DNA of 64,000 nucleotides. Source: Parus major. Taxonomy: Eukaryota > Chordata > Aves > Passeriformes > Paridae. Positions 28,871-41,900 of the stretch are shown here, piece by piece. Position 1 is the first letter of the stretch. Each line of letters starts with the position of its first letter. The stretch lies in contig NC_031770.1 of NCBI RefSeq assembly GCF_001522545.3, positions 105,773,468-105,837,467 on the forward strand. Reading direction: 5' to 3'. Made by a program: the position numbers and the translations under genes. Under the pieces are notes generated by a model. That model had not been told where the DNA came from and did not search any database. It saw only the letters and a program-made list of their open reading frames with translations.

Positions 28871-29559
28871 TCATTCTTATTTTGTGAGAACCCATCATGC
28901 CACCAGCTACAAACAGATTTGAAAGACATAGCTCTCAGATTACAGTTTCCATGTCATTGTTCATCAAAGGTTGCAATAAAAGTCTCCAGAAATAGACTAA
29001 TGGGGGAAGAATTCTGCAAGGCCCCAGTCTGTCGGGATACCAGAGGCTCAGGAATGCCAGTGGGATATAAGCTGATCACAAAGAAGTGATAGGAATTCAG
29101 CATATAGCACTGGAAATTCAGCTGAGTGAATAAATACACTGTCTTTCTGCCAAATTATTTATGGTTACTGAAACTAAGGGAGCATTTTACTGGAAAAATT
29201 ATGTTATAAGGCATAGAGCTATTACACTCCTACCTAATTGTGAAGGTGATCTCATTTATGATTATGAAAGGCAGAGAGAAAGACTATAGACACAAAGTTT
29301 TGGGTTTTTTTGTTTAGCTGAAGGAAGCAAGACATATATGGGTATATATCTCAGAAGCAGATCTGCACAAAAAATGTGTATGCATGATTTACAGGAATTA
29401 TGTATGTAAACTTGATAGTACAACATGTGGCAGAAGACTAAAAACCTAAGGAGTAGTTTGCATATGCAAAATTACCTACTGATTCTTTGGACCAAGGTTT
29501 CACACTATGATGTTGCCAGATTAAGTGCCACCCCTGTGAAAGTTATATCCTTAGAGGTA

Positions 29560-29596
29560 ACTGTAGGGTTTTACTGTTCTGTGAATCTGTGATTTC
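29560..29596 (+). mobile_element. Possible CR1 terminal octamer remnant
   Basis: The text ttttactgttctgtgaatctgtgatttc resembles the last bases and octamer repeats of a CR1 sense 3' end. Upstream similarity is too weak to delimit a fragment, so this is tentative. Confidence 0.35.
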
Positions 29597-31390
29597 TCTC
29601 ATCTCTTTAAACAAACATTCTATTTCATCAACCTGTGTTACACATAAAAAGTTAAAGGAGAGTAAAAGTAGCTAAATTGAAACAGTGCTCTGATCTGTCT
29701 GCCTTGACATCATGTCTTTTACAGTAGTTAGATCTGTTTTTTTAGAAAAAAAAAAGTAGAAATAAATCTGCAGGTGACTTGTAGGACCTTTCCTAGGTTT
29801 ATATAGCTTATTGCTTTCATTTGAAATCTCCTTCTATTAATATTTCATAATTTCAGAGTAGAAATAAATCCTTATGGCAGAAGGATGAGAATAGCGGGAT
29901 TTTCTCTTTGTTTACTTTTTATGCAAGGTAGCTGGAAAAGTAAGTAAGATTTCTCTGGGAGCAGGGAGGATTTGATTGATTTTTTTATAAAGGTTTTCTT
30001 TATTATTGTCATTTTAGCATGTTCACTTTCATCCAAAATCAGTTCATTTTGTATTGACAACTGAAATAGATTTCTAAGACTTCTTTAACGTCTGGAACTT
30101 AAACAGTCAGTGGATCTCACTATTGTTCCACTGTTTTTTAAAATTTGATTAGCCTATAGAAGCCATAGTTTGCAAGGAGTTCCTGTTCTCAGAGGCTGTA
30201 ATTTTTCTCCCAGTATTATTAAATACCTGTTGAATGGAGAACAGAGGATTCTATACTGCCTCTTATGTTCCTCTGAGGAAACATAGAAGATCTCAGAAGC
30301 ATTAGGAGTGCCTTGCTTCTGTCAGAGTCTTGAAAACTGGAAAGTGCAACCACAAGACTCAGTCCCTAGAAAGTCATCCTTGCATGCTCCCAGATCAACA
30401 TGTTTTTCTTGGCTGAATGTCTAGTGGTCAAATGTTGCTCCCTACTTCATTACACTGATATAATGGGTGAAGCATTTGGCTTGTTGAATGTTAAGGATAA
30501 AGTACAATTAATTGCAAGGGTTCCAAGGAATCTTAGTTAAGGAAGAGCAATGCAGCTTCTTGTAGTTAAGTATTTGCAGAGGAAATATTTTACCATTGTA
30601 CGGGCCATCACATTTTTAGGTGACAAACAGTTTGACAGGGCTGACACTGTGCATGGCCCCAGCACACTTGGTGGCTGGAACATGTCCCTTCCCACTGAGT
30701 CCCCAAGTCCTTAGGCAAGGAGGCCGAGGCCCAAAGTTGCTGAGGTTCACAGAGCAGATCTGTCACACAGCTTTGAATCACAACACTTGGTCTTGGCAAT
30801 CTGCTCCTCTTTTTCTGAAATGAGAGTAGCACATGCTCACACACTCATTTAGATCGCCATCCCTAATGTTAATTTCCCAACAGGGTTTCAACTTCTCACG
30901 TTAGTCCCACACGTGCTCCATTTTTTTCCCTCATTTAGGACAGAGTAAGTACCATCACAGTCCTGCATCACCCTCTAATAGCTCTGCAGGCATTCAGCTT
31001 GGCACCTGGGAGTTCTGCAGGGAATGTATGTTTGTGGAGGATTAAGGACTTGAAGTAGGTGGTACTTCATGATTTTACTGACCGAATGATTCAAGCTGCC
31101 TTTGCAAACTACCCATCAGGATCCTGCTGCATTTTTCTGGGGGCTGCATTAGTTTGAGTAATCTTGAATGTGGAATGAGTGCTCATTATTCTGTCTCTGA
31201 AAATGTTTTCTGTGAGGTTTGGTACCACAGTTTCTGCTGGTCTGTGATGCTAGTGTATTATGTTGTTACCATGTGCTTATATCCTTATTCTAAAATGACA
31301 ATAAATAAAAAAACTTCAGTGTAGAGAATGAGGACAAGTCAGACAAGGCTGCCTGCTAAATTGCTTTCCATTCCTGTGGTGGTTTCTCTG

Positions 31391-31480
31391 TGATTGGATT
31401 AAAAGAAGTTGTCAGTGTATGCTCATCCTGTCCCCTGGCTAGGTATAAATAAAGGCTTGGCAGGTTCTAGTACAGCATCT
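31391..31480 (+). promoter_or_regulatory. Core-promoter-like arrangement (CCAAT-type and TATA)
   Basis: An inverted CCAAT box (ATTGG, 31393-31397) lies about 47 bases before a strong TATA-like TATAAATAAAGG (31444-31455), which is followed by a GC-moderate stretch where initiation would be expected near 31475. The same motif overlaps an AATAAA. It could be an old solo LTR, a lncRNA promoter or chance. No open frame of note follows. Confidence 0.2.
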
Positions 31481-32313
31481 TGTTTAACCTCTACAAGTAC
31501 CAATATTTACTCAGAAATTTAAAACAATGCACTCGGCCTTCTCTTACTAGAGGGCAGCAGGAGTAAAAAGTGGCCAGTCATGCCCATGGCATGTCAGCTC
31601 TCCCCATGGGCTTTCCCTTTCATTATGTCTTGCTGTCTCCTTTTGTTTAATGTAAGAACTGAATTATGAACTGCTCAGGAATTCCACACCCATTGCCACA
31701 GTGCTTTGCAGAGAGCTCTCTTCAGGGTATTCAGTGATTGCTTTCTCTTAGATCCCAGAGTGGAGCTAGAAATGAAACATGTGCCATTCTGTACTTTCCA
31801 GCAGTTGGGTATTGTAATAGCCACACTCACGTATCTGTGGAGTTGTGTCTGTGCTGTCATCATGCAAACTCTTTCCTCTGGTTCCTCTAACATTTGCTGT
31901 TACCAAGAGTCCAGTAGATTTAATCATGTGTGTGAGTAAAATGGCATAGAAGAAAAAACTTGGAAATTCTGCATGTTTAAAAAAATTGTTTATTAAATTC
32001 AGAATAAGAATTAGATTGTGCAACATCTTTCTCACATTTTTTCAATTTTCTCAAAAGGGATCAAAATTGTTAAAAGGGCATGCCAAAAAGAGATAGAAAT
32101 CCTTGCAAGGGTGTGTGAATTGGTTGTTTTCTATAAAGTGAGTTTTTACTTAAAAAGAAAAGTATTTTTACCTCTAAAATGGGCTGTATTAAGCAGCCTA
32201 GAAAGAAAATACACAACTTAAGAGAGCCACTAAGTATGCAGCAGGAAGAAAAAAAAAAAAGAGAGATTATAGTACTTCTGCATGGTCTAGATATTGAAGC
32301 AGACCCTTCTGCC

Positions 32314-32374
32314 CATTCCTTTGTTCCCTGAATCCCTATAGAGCATTCCTTTGTTCCCTGAATCCCTATAGAGC
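32314..32374. repeat. Exact tandem duplication of a 30-base unit
   Basis: The unit beginning CATTCCTTTGTTCCCTGAAT and ending CCCTATAGAG occurs twice head to tail with no mismatch (32314-32343 and 32344-32373). The lack of divergence implies a recent event, possibly polymorphic in the population. Confidence 0.97.
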
Positions 32375-34756
32375 CTTGCCTCCTCTTTTCACTGTGACAC
32401 TTCTGCAATCCCTTTGAGCTGCTGTGGCTTCCTCCCAGCTTCAGTGTGTGTCATTGCTGCCCTCCAGCCCTGGCACAGCAATTCTCTCTGCTTGTGTTCA
32501 TTTTCTTTTACCCTGACCATTCTCTGTCCCCCTGTCCCCAGAGAGGCTTGGGCATTAGCACACCAATGCACCTGAGTCAGCAGTGAGCTGGGCTTTAAGG
32601 ACAGGGATCACAACAGGCAGCTGGCACAGCAAGGCATCACAGGTAGGACAGGTAATAGGAAAGAACAAAAGAATTGGTGCATCTAAAATCTCACCTGTTT
32701 TGAAAACCTGGATTCCTTTTGGAAACTTGGATTCATATACCCAAGCTCCACGTACAGACCTTTAATTCATGAATGACCAAGTAGAGGGGAGGTGGCAAGG
32801 AAGACCTGTCTATTGGGTAGACATTTTGCCTGAAAAATAAGAAACTTAGACTCAGTCCCCTCCCTGTGTTAGAGATTCATGTCTCCCACCTCTCAGGGGA
32901 GCAATCAGCCTTGGTAGTCTCAGGGTGGACACTGTGGAAGTTAGATTGTTGTGTGTGGCAGTCACAGAGCTAGAAGATCAAGTAGGAAATCCATTGTGGC
33001 CCACTGAACCCTCTGTAAGGGTGGGAGAGAGCCCTCTTTGGAGCTGTTGAACTTGGTTTGTAGAAAACAGAAGGAAGCTGCACCCTTAGGACCTCCCTCA
33101 TGGCAGAAGCAAACAGGAAAGCTGCACAGCTGACAGCAAAGGAGAAAAGCACAGGCTTGAGTTTAAGTGTAGATCACAAGGAGTCTTCTGGAGCAGTGGG
33201 ATGAGCAGTGGGACAAGAAGGCAGGAAATGCAGGGATGTGGGACTGTGTATGGTTATGGGGAAGCAGCAAGCCCTTCAGCCAGGGGCCCTTCCCACTGGC
33301 CATCCAGGAGCCATGCTTAAGGGTAGATCTAGGCATCCTCATCCTTCTGGTTCCCATTAATGGTTGTGACTGTGGTGCCATTTCCCTTTTTTTCCCATCA
33401 CTAACGATCCGACCCCTCGGGGTATGCTGTGCTGTGTGCTGGATGTGCACCCAGTTAAGTCTCCCTGTCATAAATCAGTCTGGCAGGATGGTCTGTGAAG
33501 AGTCTGGATATAACTCTCCTGCTCTTTTATCTGAACTTCTTGGTGATATTCTCAATATCTGTGCAAGAAAGATTTGATGGAAAGGCTAAGGCTATCATTC
33601 CTTGAAGATGAAACAGGCTCCTAGGTGACTGTCTGAGATCCTGTCAAACTGACAATTTTAAGGCTGCCAAGATTTATTTTAATTATATATATTGTATAAT
33701 TAATGTAACTTGAGATACGTGTATATATTTAATAATGATAGGGTGTCTGGGGTCTTGTATAAGTTAATAGATAACCCAAAGTAATAAATAAAACAAACAC
33801 ATGGGGCTACTCATAAAGAGAACTGCTAAGCAGCACAGGGAGGGGGCTGCAGCTTTCAGCAAGAATCAGATTTTGTGAATTCCCTGAAAAATGTTTGGTT
33901 GTAAGGATGAGTTAAAACATTCATAGTGATCTGTGATGCCCTACATGATTTGTGGTCTACAGGTCTAAAGGAGACCCTTCTTTTATGTGTGGGCATCACA
34001 GCTGAAATTGGGGGAAGCACCTCTGGTGAAGATTTCGGAGGCAGAAAACTGGCACACTGGAGGTTGCCTCAAGCATTGCCTTCTGGAACATATCAGCTGG
34101 AAATGAGATCAAAATGTCACATCTCTGTGTGATGGGGTTGTACTTCAGCTGCTTTCAGGTCCTGCCTCCTAATACAGGTCTGGTACCAAGCTTGTGGAAC
34201 AACTGCAGGCAATCTGAGAACAATGAATTAGTTATGGAAATACAGCCTGATCTGCATATGTTCTGCTAAAGACTATTTGTAGTTTAAACTATAAAGGTTT
34301 AAAATCTGTTAATATATAATACACAGGTCAGGTAAATAAATTAGTAAATTCACAATATCATTGCTTTTATTTCACAGTGTCAAACTTGCCCTGGCTGCTC
34401 CTGAGCTCTGTTTCTAAATTGAATGCATGAAATATCTGTCCAGCTTTCCTAGGGGAAAACATTCACTTCAGACTTTACTGTTGGTACTGGAGAGACTGTC
34501 CTGCTTATACTGGCTAAGCAAAGGGGAAGAAAGTTTTACAGGTGCTGCCAGACCCCTCTGAAAGCCTGTGTGTTCCCCCACATTAAGACTGAATTAGGGG
34601 AGAATCAAAGGGAATTGTCAATGTTGTAAACACCTGGTTTTAGGAAGATTAAGATTGCAAAATTAAGATTCAGAGAGGATGGCCACTGCTATGAGCAAAG
34701 CTCCTTCAGCTGGACCTTCTAGCCTGAAGAAAATAGATTCAACTCCAGTGCCTCTA

Positions 34757-34815
34757 AACAAAAAAACAAAAAACAAAAAAACCCAAAAAAATAAACCGAA
34801 ACAACGACAAAAAGA
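34757..34815. repeat. A-rich low-complexity tract
   Basis: Runs of A interrupted by single C residues (aaacaaaaaaacaaaaaac and so on), then a CpG-containing A-rich end (aaccgaaacaacgac). It is simple low-complexity DNA. No retroposed gene body precedes it that would make it a poly(A) tail. Confidence 0.85.
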
Positions 34816-37800
34816 GAAAAACTGAAAGAGTCAATAAGCAAAACTATACTTTAAACCAAGGGAAGAGATTTACATGGGAGATGGGGTGTGGAAGGAGAAC
34901 ACAAGGCTGCAAAAGATCTTGTTAAGAAGAGAAAAAATCAGGTATATCCTCTGAAATCTGCAGCGTCACCACAGGTCATGTCTTATGGGGATTTTATTGC
35001 ACACTTCATGTGTACCTTGTAGAATAAAACCATATGTATCTGATTAGATTACTTAGTACTGGGAGTGTAAGGCACGAACATAAATTGAATGCAATTATTT
35101 TTAAAGGAAATTATATCCCTGCTGCTTTCTGTCTGTCTGCTGTCTTCTATCTTTTTCTCTTTCATTGTCTCTTTTATCTTGGTTCTAAGATGGCTCTCAC
35201 ACCATATCTATCTTGCAATCCCCTAGTTTGTATGAAGGCAATTCACAGCTCAGTGCACTGCCTGTCTCCCCTGATTGTTTACAACTGGTTTATTAACCAG
35301 GCTTTGTCTTGGATATCTGTGCTTCATCAGGAGGGAGTGGGAGAGCACAGTTGTTCATTTTGCATTAAGCATGTGTGCTGATGTGGAAACATCCACCTAT
35401 ACCACTCAGCAGAGATATCTGTGTTAAAATGAAACCAACTTTTATAGGAAAAAAATTAATTTATTACCAATGGAAGGTTATTACTTGGACCATATAACGC
35501 TGTGTAAGTATATGATATTGCCTCCACCTAAGATTCCTGTATTCCTGATTAAAAATTGCCAGAGGGGAGTATATACCTTGCAACCACTTATCTGCCCCAT
35601 TTTCAATTTCACCTGCTACAATATTCCATTTGAACTCTTTCTTAGAATTTACCAGCTGAAGTGAAATATTTGACTTTCTCATTGGGCTTCAATTTTGGGG
35701 TGAGAGGGCAGTGGCTTGAGAAATTTCTTCCTTTTCCCTGCTGCCTTCGTGTTCCTTCCCCTAGAAATATGTTGCCAGAAGTGCCTTTGGCAAAATAGTG
35801 ATTAGCTATAATGAAGATCTGTCTGAGACAGATTACAGCCTTTATGAGGTGGCATTTTTCAGTGTGACTGTGCCTGCACCTTCCAGGCAGTTCCCTTTCT
35901 CTGGACACAATTATATTTATTTTTTTCTATAGTTTTAAGTACCTAGGCTAGGCCAGGTTGATTTATTCATATTATTTAAGTAGACATAACATGTAATATA
36001 TTTAATTTCGTGTTCTATCATGATATACTGTCATCCTTACTATCTACAATAATGGAACCACAAGTGACTATCCACCTGGTTCCCTGGATTCCCAAGAAGA
36101 CATTGCAGCAAGATTGAAAAACTGTTGAGAGGTGTATCTGGTCTAATGATTTTTGGATCTCCCCTGCCTCCAGACATGTTTCCTGGAGTAAGATTCATCA
36201 CACCTCACTTCAGGCAGTCTACAGGGTAGATGTTAATATTTGAGGTATTTTATCAGGGCTCTTTTTTCCATCAGTGTAGATCTAGACAAGAGCATTAAGG
36301 GAATTTGTGGCAATTAGTCTGATCCACTAGATACAAACTATGCATGGCTCTGTTGGCTCTGTTGACTACACCTCCTCTGTCTGTTGAGAGCCCAGCTTGA
36401 GATATCTACACCAGGTTAGATGGGTCACAGTCTATATTTCCTACTCAGATCTTGCCCTTTAACTCTACAGATGTCTTACCATCAGTTCAGGAGCTTTTAC
36501 TCAAAAACAGTCATTTACTACCTCATTTTCTTTGTTGCTGTGAGCCACAGTATCAACTCACCTGCCCTTTCCAGGTATCATGTTCAACATGTGTGCTGCC
36601 TTCTTTGCAGTCTGGTTGAATCACAGTCTTGCTGCTTTTTCCTCCCTTTCATGATACAGACTTTCCAGGTCATTTTCACAGCCTGAGTTCTTCTCCTGTC
36701 TCTCTTCATCTCATATCTCAGCCACTAAAGTTTCATATTCTTTGACTTGGACTTGGCGAGCCTTGTTCCTTCTAGAGCTTTCACAAAGCTAATTGGAAGG
36801 ACTGTAGACTTGTCATCAGATTGCCCAACTTGATAAATCTTTTATTGCCTTCACTTTATTCGGCTCCATCAAATATGTCACCTGCATTCACAATAAAGGT
36901 CCTTAGAAGTTGCTGTCTTTCCTGTCTACCAATTTTTGGTCAATGAAGAACTACTGTGCTTAGACATGAAACATGAGATACCATCTCTTTTGCTTTCAAC
37001 CCAGCACTGTCTTTTCCCATGCTGCTTCTTGCACCAGGAAACTAAACACCCCTAAAAGCACCACACAGTTGTCCTGCCAGTTCATCTGGAAACTCTTCAT
37101 GTTTAGCAGAGGCTCACAGGCAGCTCTAGGTTTGTACTTAAACACAAGCTGCATTCCCATAGCGGCACATTCCTTCCCAAGTCTAATGCACACATCCTCT
37201 GGACTCCCTGTTCCCTTGGAAAAATCCCATCATAGGCATTTCCCCCCTCGAGCCAGGCAGCCTTTCAGCCATATGCAGGGGTCCTTACCTGTGCTTCAGT
37301 TTTAACTCAAGCTCTGTAGGTCTCCATTACAAAGTTGGTGTTCACGTTTCCGTTGCTTGAACAAACTTTATTCTGACTTGCACTGCCCTTCTCAGTGCTC
37401 ACCCATTCATTTTCTGAAGAGTATTTCCTTTCACCACACACTCACACCCACACACACTGCAAAAAATAAGGAGAAATAATTTACTTTTTCTTTTAAAACA
37501 TGGCAACATGCAGGATTGACCACTTCTTCACCTCTTAAGAGTATCGCTTTGTTAACATCATTTTCAATAGAAGTCTTTATCTGTGCTTTTACAGGTCTAG
37601 CCTTTTGAACCCTCAGCAGTATGTTCTTGGACTTTATGATTTTAACCAGGTCCATTATTATCTAAATACTTGGGGAAGCAGGCAGGGGAGGGAAGAGAGA
37701 ATGACAAGTGACTTCTTAAAGTGCTGTTCTCGGTAGCCCTTTACAATATACATTAGGAACAGCGGGGAGAAGAGCTTTCATGATAGATCTGAGGCTGTTA

Positions 37801-38019
37801 AAAAAAGAAGGTATGGTGCATAGTCTCAAAAAAAAAGGAGGGGTTGGTTCATACCTGTCACCACTGGGCTCAGCATTTCATGTTTGCATAGGGTGATCCT
37901 GTTGTGCACAGTCTAGACGGATCGGTGTCAGGTTTGCCCCTGCTGCTTTAGTCGTGCTGGCTATAGTTTGCTCATGAACAAAATCTCTTTAGGTGTTTTG
38001 GGATGCACAAGGCTTAACA

Positions 38020-38960
38020 TCTTTAAATGCTGCTTTCTAGAGTGTGTGCTTCTATTAATGGGCCCATAAAAGATCCCCTTATTTATTATTGTTTAATTAT
38101 ATGCAACCTGTTGCTCCAAAATAGCTGCACATAATTGCTAATTTTTTCTGGGCTGTTTTCTCTGTACGTGTATTTAAAACATACATTCTGGGTTTAGTGA
38201 ATCCTGTGTTACTGATTGTTCAAAGTGACTTTATTTTCCGTTGTCTTTTCTCTAAATGTTCTTTTGATATTTAGAGTGTTAGTGATGATATTATTACATT
38301 GCTGTTAGCTATTGAATGAATGATTGCTGTTGTATTCTGAATGTGCTGATGCTGAAAATCTGTGATATAAATAAACTTCCTCTGGTAACATCATTATAAT
38401 AGCACAAGCAGCAGAAATTTATGGAAAGAACAGATTAAATGCTTAGACTTAAATTCTTCAGTGTGCAACTCCGCTTAAACTGCTGTGTCTGAATTTTGGG
38501 TTGCTGAATCAGGTGGAAAAATTCAAACTGACACATCGCTTGTCTGTGCATTTTTACTATGATATATTATGTTACTAAAAGAAAAAGCTCAAAATCTACC
38601 ATTGATAATCCTGGCTAAAACTTGGAACATAAATTATTAAGATCTGTAGTTTCTTTTCAAAGTGGCCTGGGACTTAATGCATATATCACAGCAAAGAAAT
38701 GCAGCATCAATATGTACTTATGCATTATAACATGAGACATTTTTATGTATGTAATAAAGCATTCACTATGTAACTGTTTATCTAAGCAACCGATAGGAAG
38801 GTTGAGAAATTCACACAGTTAATTGTATTTATTTAGCTAATTAACAGCTAATAGCATTCATCATAAAATGCATGAATATTTAAAAAGTAATTTATTATTG
38901 AACATGAAAACTATTTTCAAACTTGCTTTCCAAACTATATTTTGTTTATTTATATTGATA
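38020..38960. promoter_or_regulatory. Candidate AT-rich conserved non-coding cluster
   Basis: About 0.9 kb of AT-rich sequence has almost no CpG and no repeats. It carries repeated developmental-type motifs: GGGCCCATAAAAG and TTTAATTATATGCAA near 38060-38105, CATAATTGCTAATTTTT near 38131, TTAGCTAATTAACAGCTAATAG near 38833 and TTTATTATTGAACATG near 38890. The composition is typical of conserved elements in large introns, but conservation cannot be seen in one genome. Confidence 0.28.
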
Positions 38961-41900
38961 AAATCTCCCAAGACACCCAGTCTCAGTATTTCATGTACTC
39001 ATCCTGAAAATTGAAAATGCAGGTGGCAAAGTACTACACCAGGAATTTACCAGAGATCCACACACCTCCACTAACCATCTCCAATTATACTGTGTAATCA
39101 CTCCTAGGCTAGGGAAATGAGACTCCCAAAGTCAGGGGTGCTTATCTCTGGATTGCTGCAGTCACCTACACCTTGTGTGGAGCCTCAGGATTTCCCAGAA
39201 ATGGGGTGAAACGTAATATTATAATTATGCAGAAAGACTAGTGCACTGGTCCCCAACCCTTGCTGCCCCTTGGCAGCAATAGTGAGCCAGTAATGTTGTA
39301 TAGTGGGATCATAATTTCTCCCTGTCAACCTTAAGTGTTAACTCCTTGATTCCCTGTGGCTCAGAGCAATGCTGTCCATTAACAATCTGGGGGGAATTCG
39401 TGAAAAAGCTGAACACATCACCAACATCTGTGTTTCTAATTCAGTAGGTTTGTTCTTTTCAATAACTTTTTTATTACAAGTTTAATAGTTCCCAGTGAGA
39501 CTCGCTAATAAATGAATGAGTGTTCATTTCCTGCACAGGTTTTTGTCAAATTTGCCCTATTATCTCCCAAGTCCAGACTAAGAGTAATAGAGTGACAAGT
39601 CTCATAGAAAATTGAGGAGAGGAGGATGTGCCTCTCTGGGGGAAGAACAGGAAGACATGCATAAAGGCAAAATTAAAGTCTAAAACTGAAAAATAAAGTA
39701 GCATTTTACCTATATTTTTCAAATGTTTATTTGTAACCACATTTAAATTAATTGAAGTAAATGACTGAACTCAGTGTTTGATATGCCAAGATGAAATTAT
39801 AACCATTTACAGAAAGCATTACAGCAGCACATTAGCAGTGCTGTGGGGATGGCTGTATAGGAGGCATTTTCATACGAAATTTGGGGGTTTTAAAGCTATT
39901 TATAATTGTTTCAGGAAAAAACTACCTCCCTTCAGGGCTTTGGCCTATAGAGTGGGTCCTTGCTTGCTTTATGGTGATGCATTCTCAAATGTGCCATGTT
40001 CCCTATGGCCATTTTAGAGTTATCATACTGTGGTACAACAGGTTTAGACCAGCTGAATTTTTTTTCCAAATGTTGTTTGTCTGGTTTGGGATTCATTTTC
40101 AATGAGCTGAGCGTTAGTTTATTGCAGAAAAGAAAGCTTTCAGTCAGTAATTGAACTCCAAACTGACTTGGACCTTAGTCCTGCAATGATTTATGCAGAT
40201 ACTTAATGTGTCCATAGAGCAGCCAGTGGGCATGGAGTCTGTGCTTTATGGGACTGCCTTCCTATGGAAATGGGAGATCTGCTGATGACAGTAACTTGAA
40301 ATGCTCACTTAAAGTGGTCTGCAAAGTGCACAATTAAACACATGTTTGAGTCTCATCATCCTGGGAGACTGTTTCCAAGTATTGAGAAATTACCTGGGTT
40401 TAAATCTCATATAAATGCTGTTAAAGATGAAGAAATTCAGTGTAAAAATAATGAAACTTTGTATTTGTATGCAGATGTACAATTCAGTATTGTATCATTG
40501 GATCATTTCACTCAAATTCAGAACGTAACTTACATTTCTCTTTTACACATAAGGAAGGAAATTGCAGTTCAGCCTGCAATATTATATTATGATCTAAGTT
40601 TATACTAATATATTGCAATTTGTGTGCTCCAAGTGGTCATTTTAGCTTGCAAGTATTTGCACATTTAAACTAATGTATAAGATCATATAGATAAGGCCTA
40701 TAAAATTATACATTATTGCAGTCCAATTGGATTATAAGAATTATGAGTTTCTTTTAAAAGTATGTGTGCTTTTGTAAACTTATCTGGTTACCTCGTTTAA
40801 TAGAGAATAACATCCTTTTCTGTGTTTTTGTGGTGGGGGAGTGAGAAGAGGAAAGGGAAACATTTTCATCTGTTCTATAGAATACTGCAAAGAGATTTTA
40901 AAGGGGAAATTTTAAATTATATAGGAAGGTTATAATTTTCTGTGAAGTCATATGGAACTCAACACAAAGTGCTGATGACTTATTTTCATGTAAATTCTTC
41001 ATCTTGATGATGGCATCGGCACTGATAACTAATCAGACCTTTCTGATAAAACCTAAGGCATAGAAGAATAAATGAATGCTGTACGTTTAACTCTTGACTG
41101 TAAAGCCATAGTCTAACCTTGGTTCCAACTGTATAATCCATAAAATGTGCAAGAAACATGTAAAACAGGGTTAGTGCAGTACTGCCAGGTGAGCACAGGA
41201 TTGCTGCTGTGGGGCACAGCCCACTGGAGCCACCCCAGACTGTCTAAGCCTGCTTAGTTCCTGCCTGGAACACTGACCTCAACCATGGGGCAGAGGTGTA
41301 TTTAATACATAATTAAAGTTATGTATGCGAGTAGGCTTATGGACACCCTGCTCACACAGAGCTGAGGATTCTTTGTTCAGATCCCAAATGAATTTTGTTT
41401 GTGTGTGTATCAGTGTTCTCTGCTGGCCAGGGACAAAGACATATTAATACTTATTCAGTCTCTTGTAATATCCTTTGCAATCTTCAAATTAAGGTTCCTT
41501 GTAAGTATATTGTAGTGTTGTCGGTTGTTCGTGTTATTAATCCTGAAATAATAAAATGTGTATTAGATAGAATCAGGGCAGCTCAACACTATATTGCAGG
41601 CTATAAGCTTTCATTAACAGCTACAAGAAATTTTTTGTTAACTCAATGTGTGTAGAGACAGGGAGGGAGAGAGCTGGAGGGAATGTGATTTGGGCTTGAT
41701 AAAGCGAGGATAAAACAGGAGCAGGATTTGGATTCTGGACAGCTCTGGCTGCTCTTCAGCGTTTTCCATCAGTTGTCTTCTGGCAATACATTGTGCTGCT
41801 TGCTCAAACATAATAATGGTCCTTTATGATGGTCTTTTAAACATGTGTTTCGTGGGCCAGGTAGGTTAATGTGCAAGGGCTTTTTACTTTAACTTTTTTG

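Larger units (their letters stand above)
19881..31380. other. Intron block with small CR1 scraps, no gene
   Basis: This is mostly unique AT-rich intron. It contains the CR1 scraps near 20.9, 23.3, 24.2 and 29.6 kb, a triple 14-base repeat at 22.99 kb and a pyrimidine-rich imperfect repeat at 28.83 kb, all listed separately. The AATAAA-bearing stretch near 25330 (tccataaaataaagcc) is polyadenylation-signal-like but has no transcript context. I see no protein-coding exon. Confidence 0.5.
31490..38010. other. Intron block, simple repeats only
   Basis: This is unique intron sequence with a poly(A) run (32248-32260), an exact 30-base tandem duplication (32314-32374), an A/C-rich low-complexity tract (34757-34815) and a CA-rich stretch (37433-37458). 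I found no exon, RNA gene or transposon here. Confidence 0.5.

Noticed and set aside
39244..39258. CACTGGTCCCCAACC, resembling a hAT transposon terminal repeat
   Set aside because: Only one end was found, no inverted partner or flanking 8-base duplication could be identified, and 15 bases are too few to claim an element.
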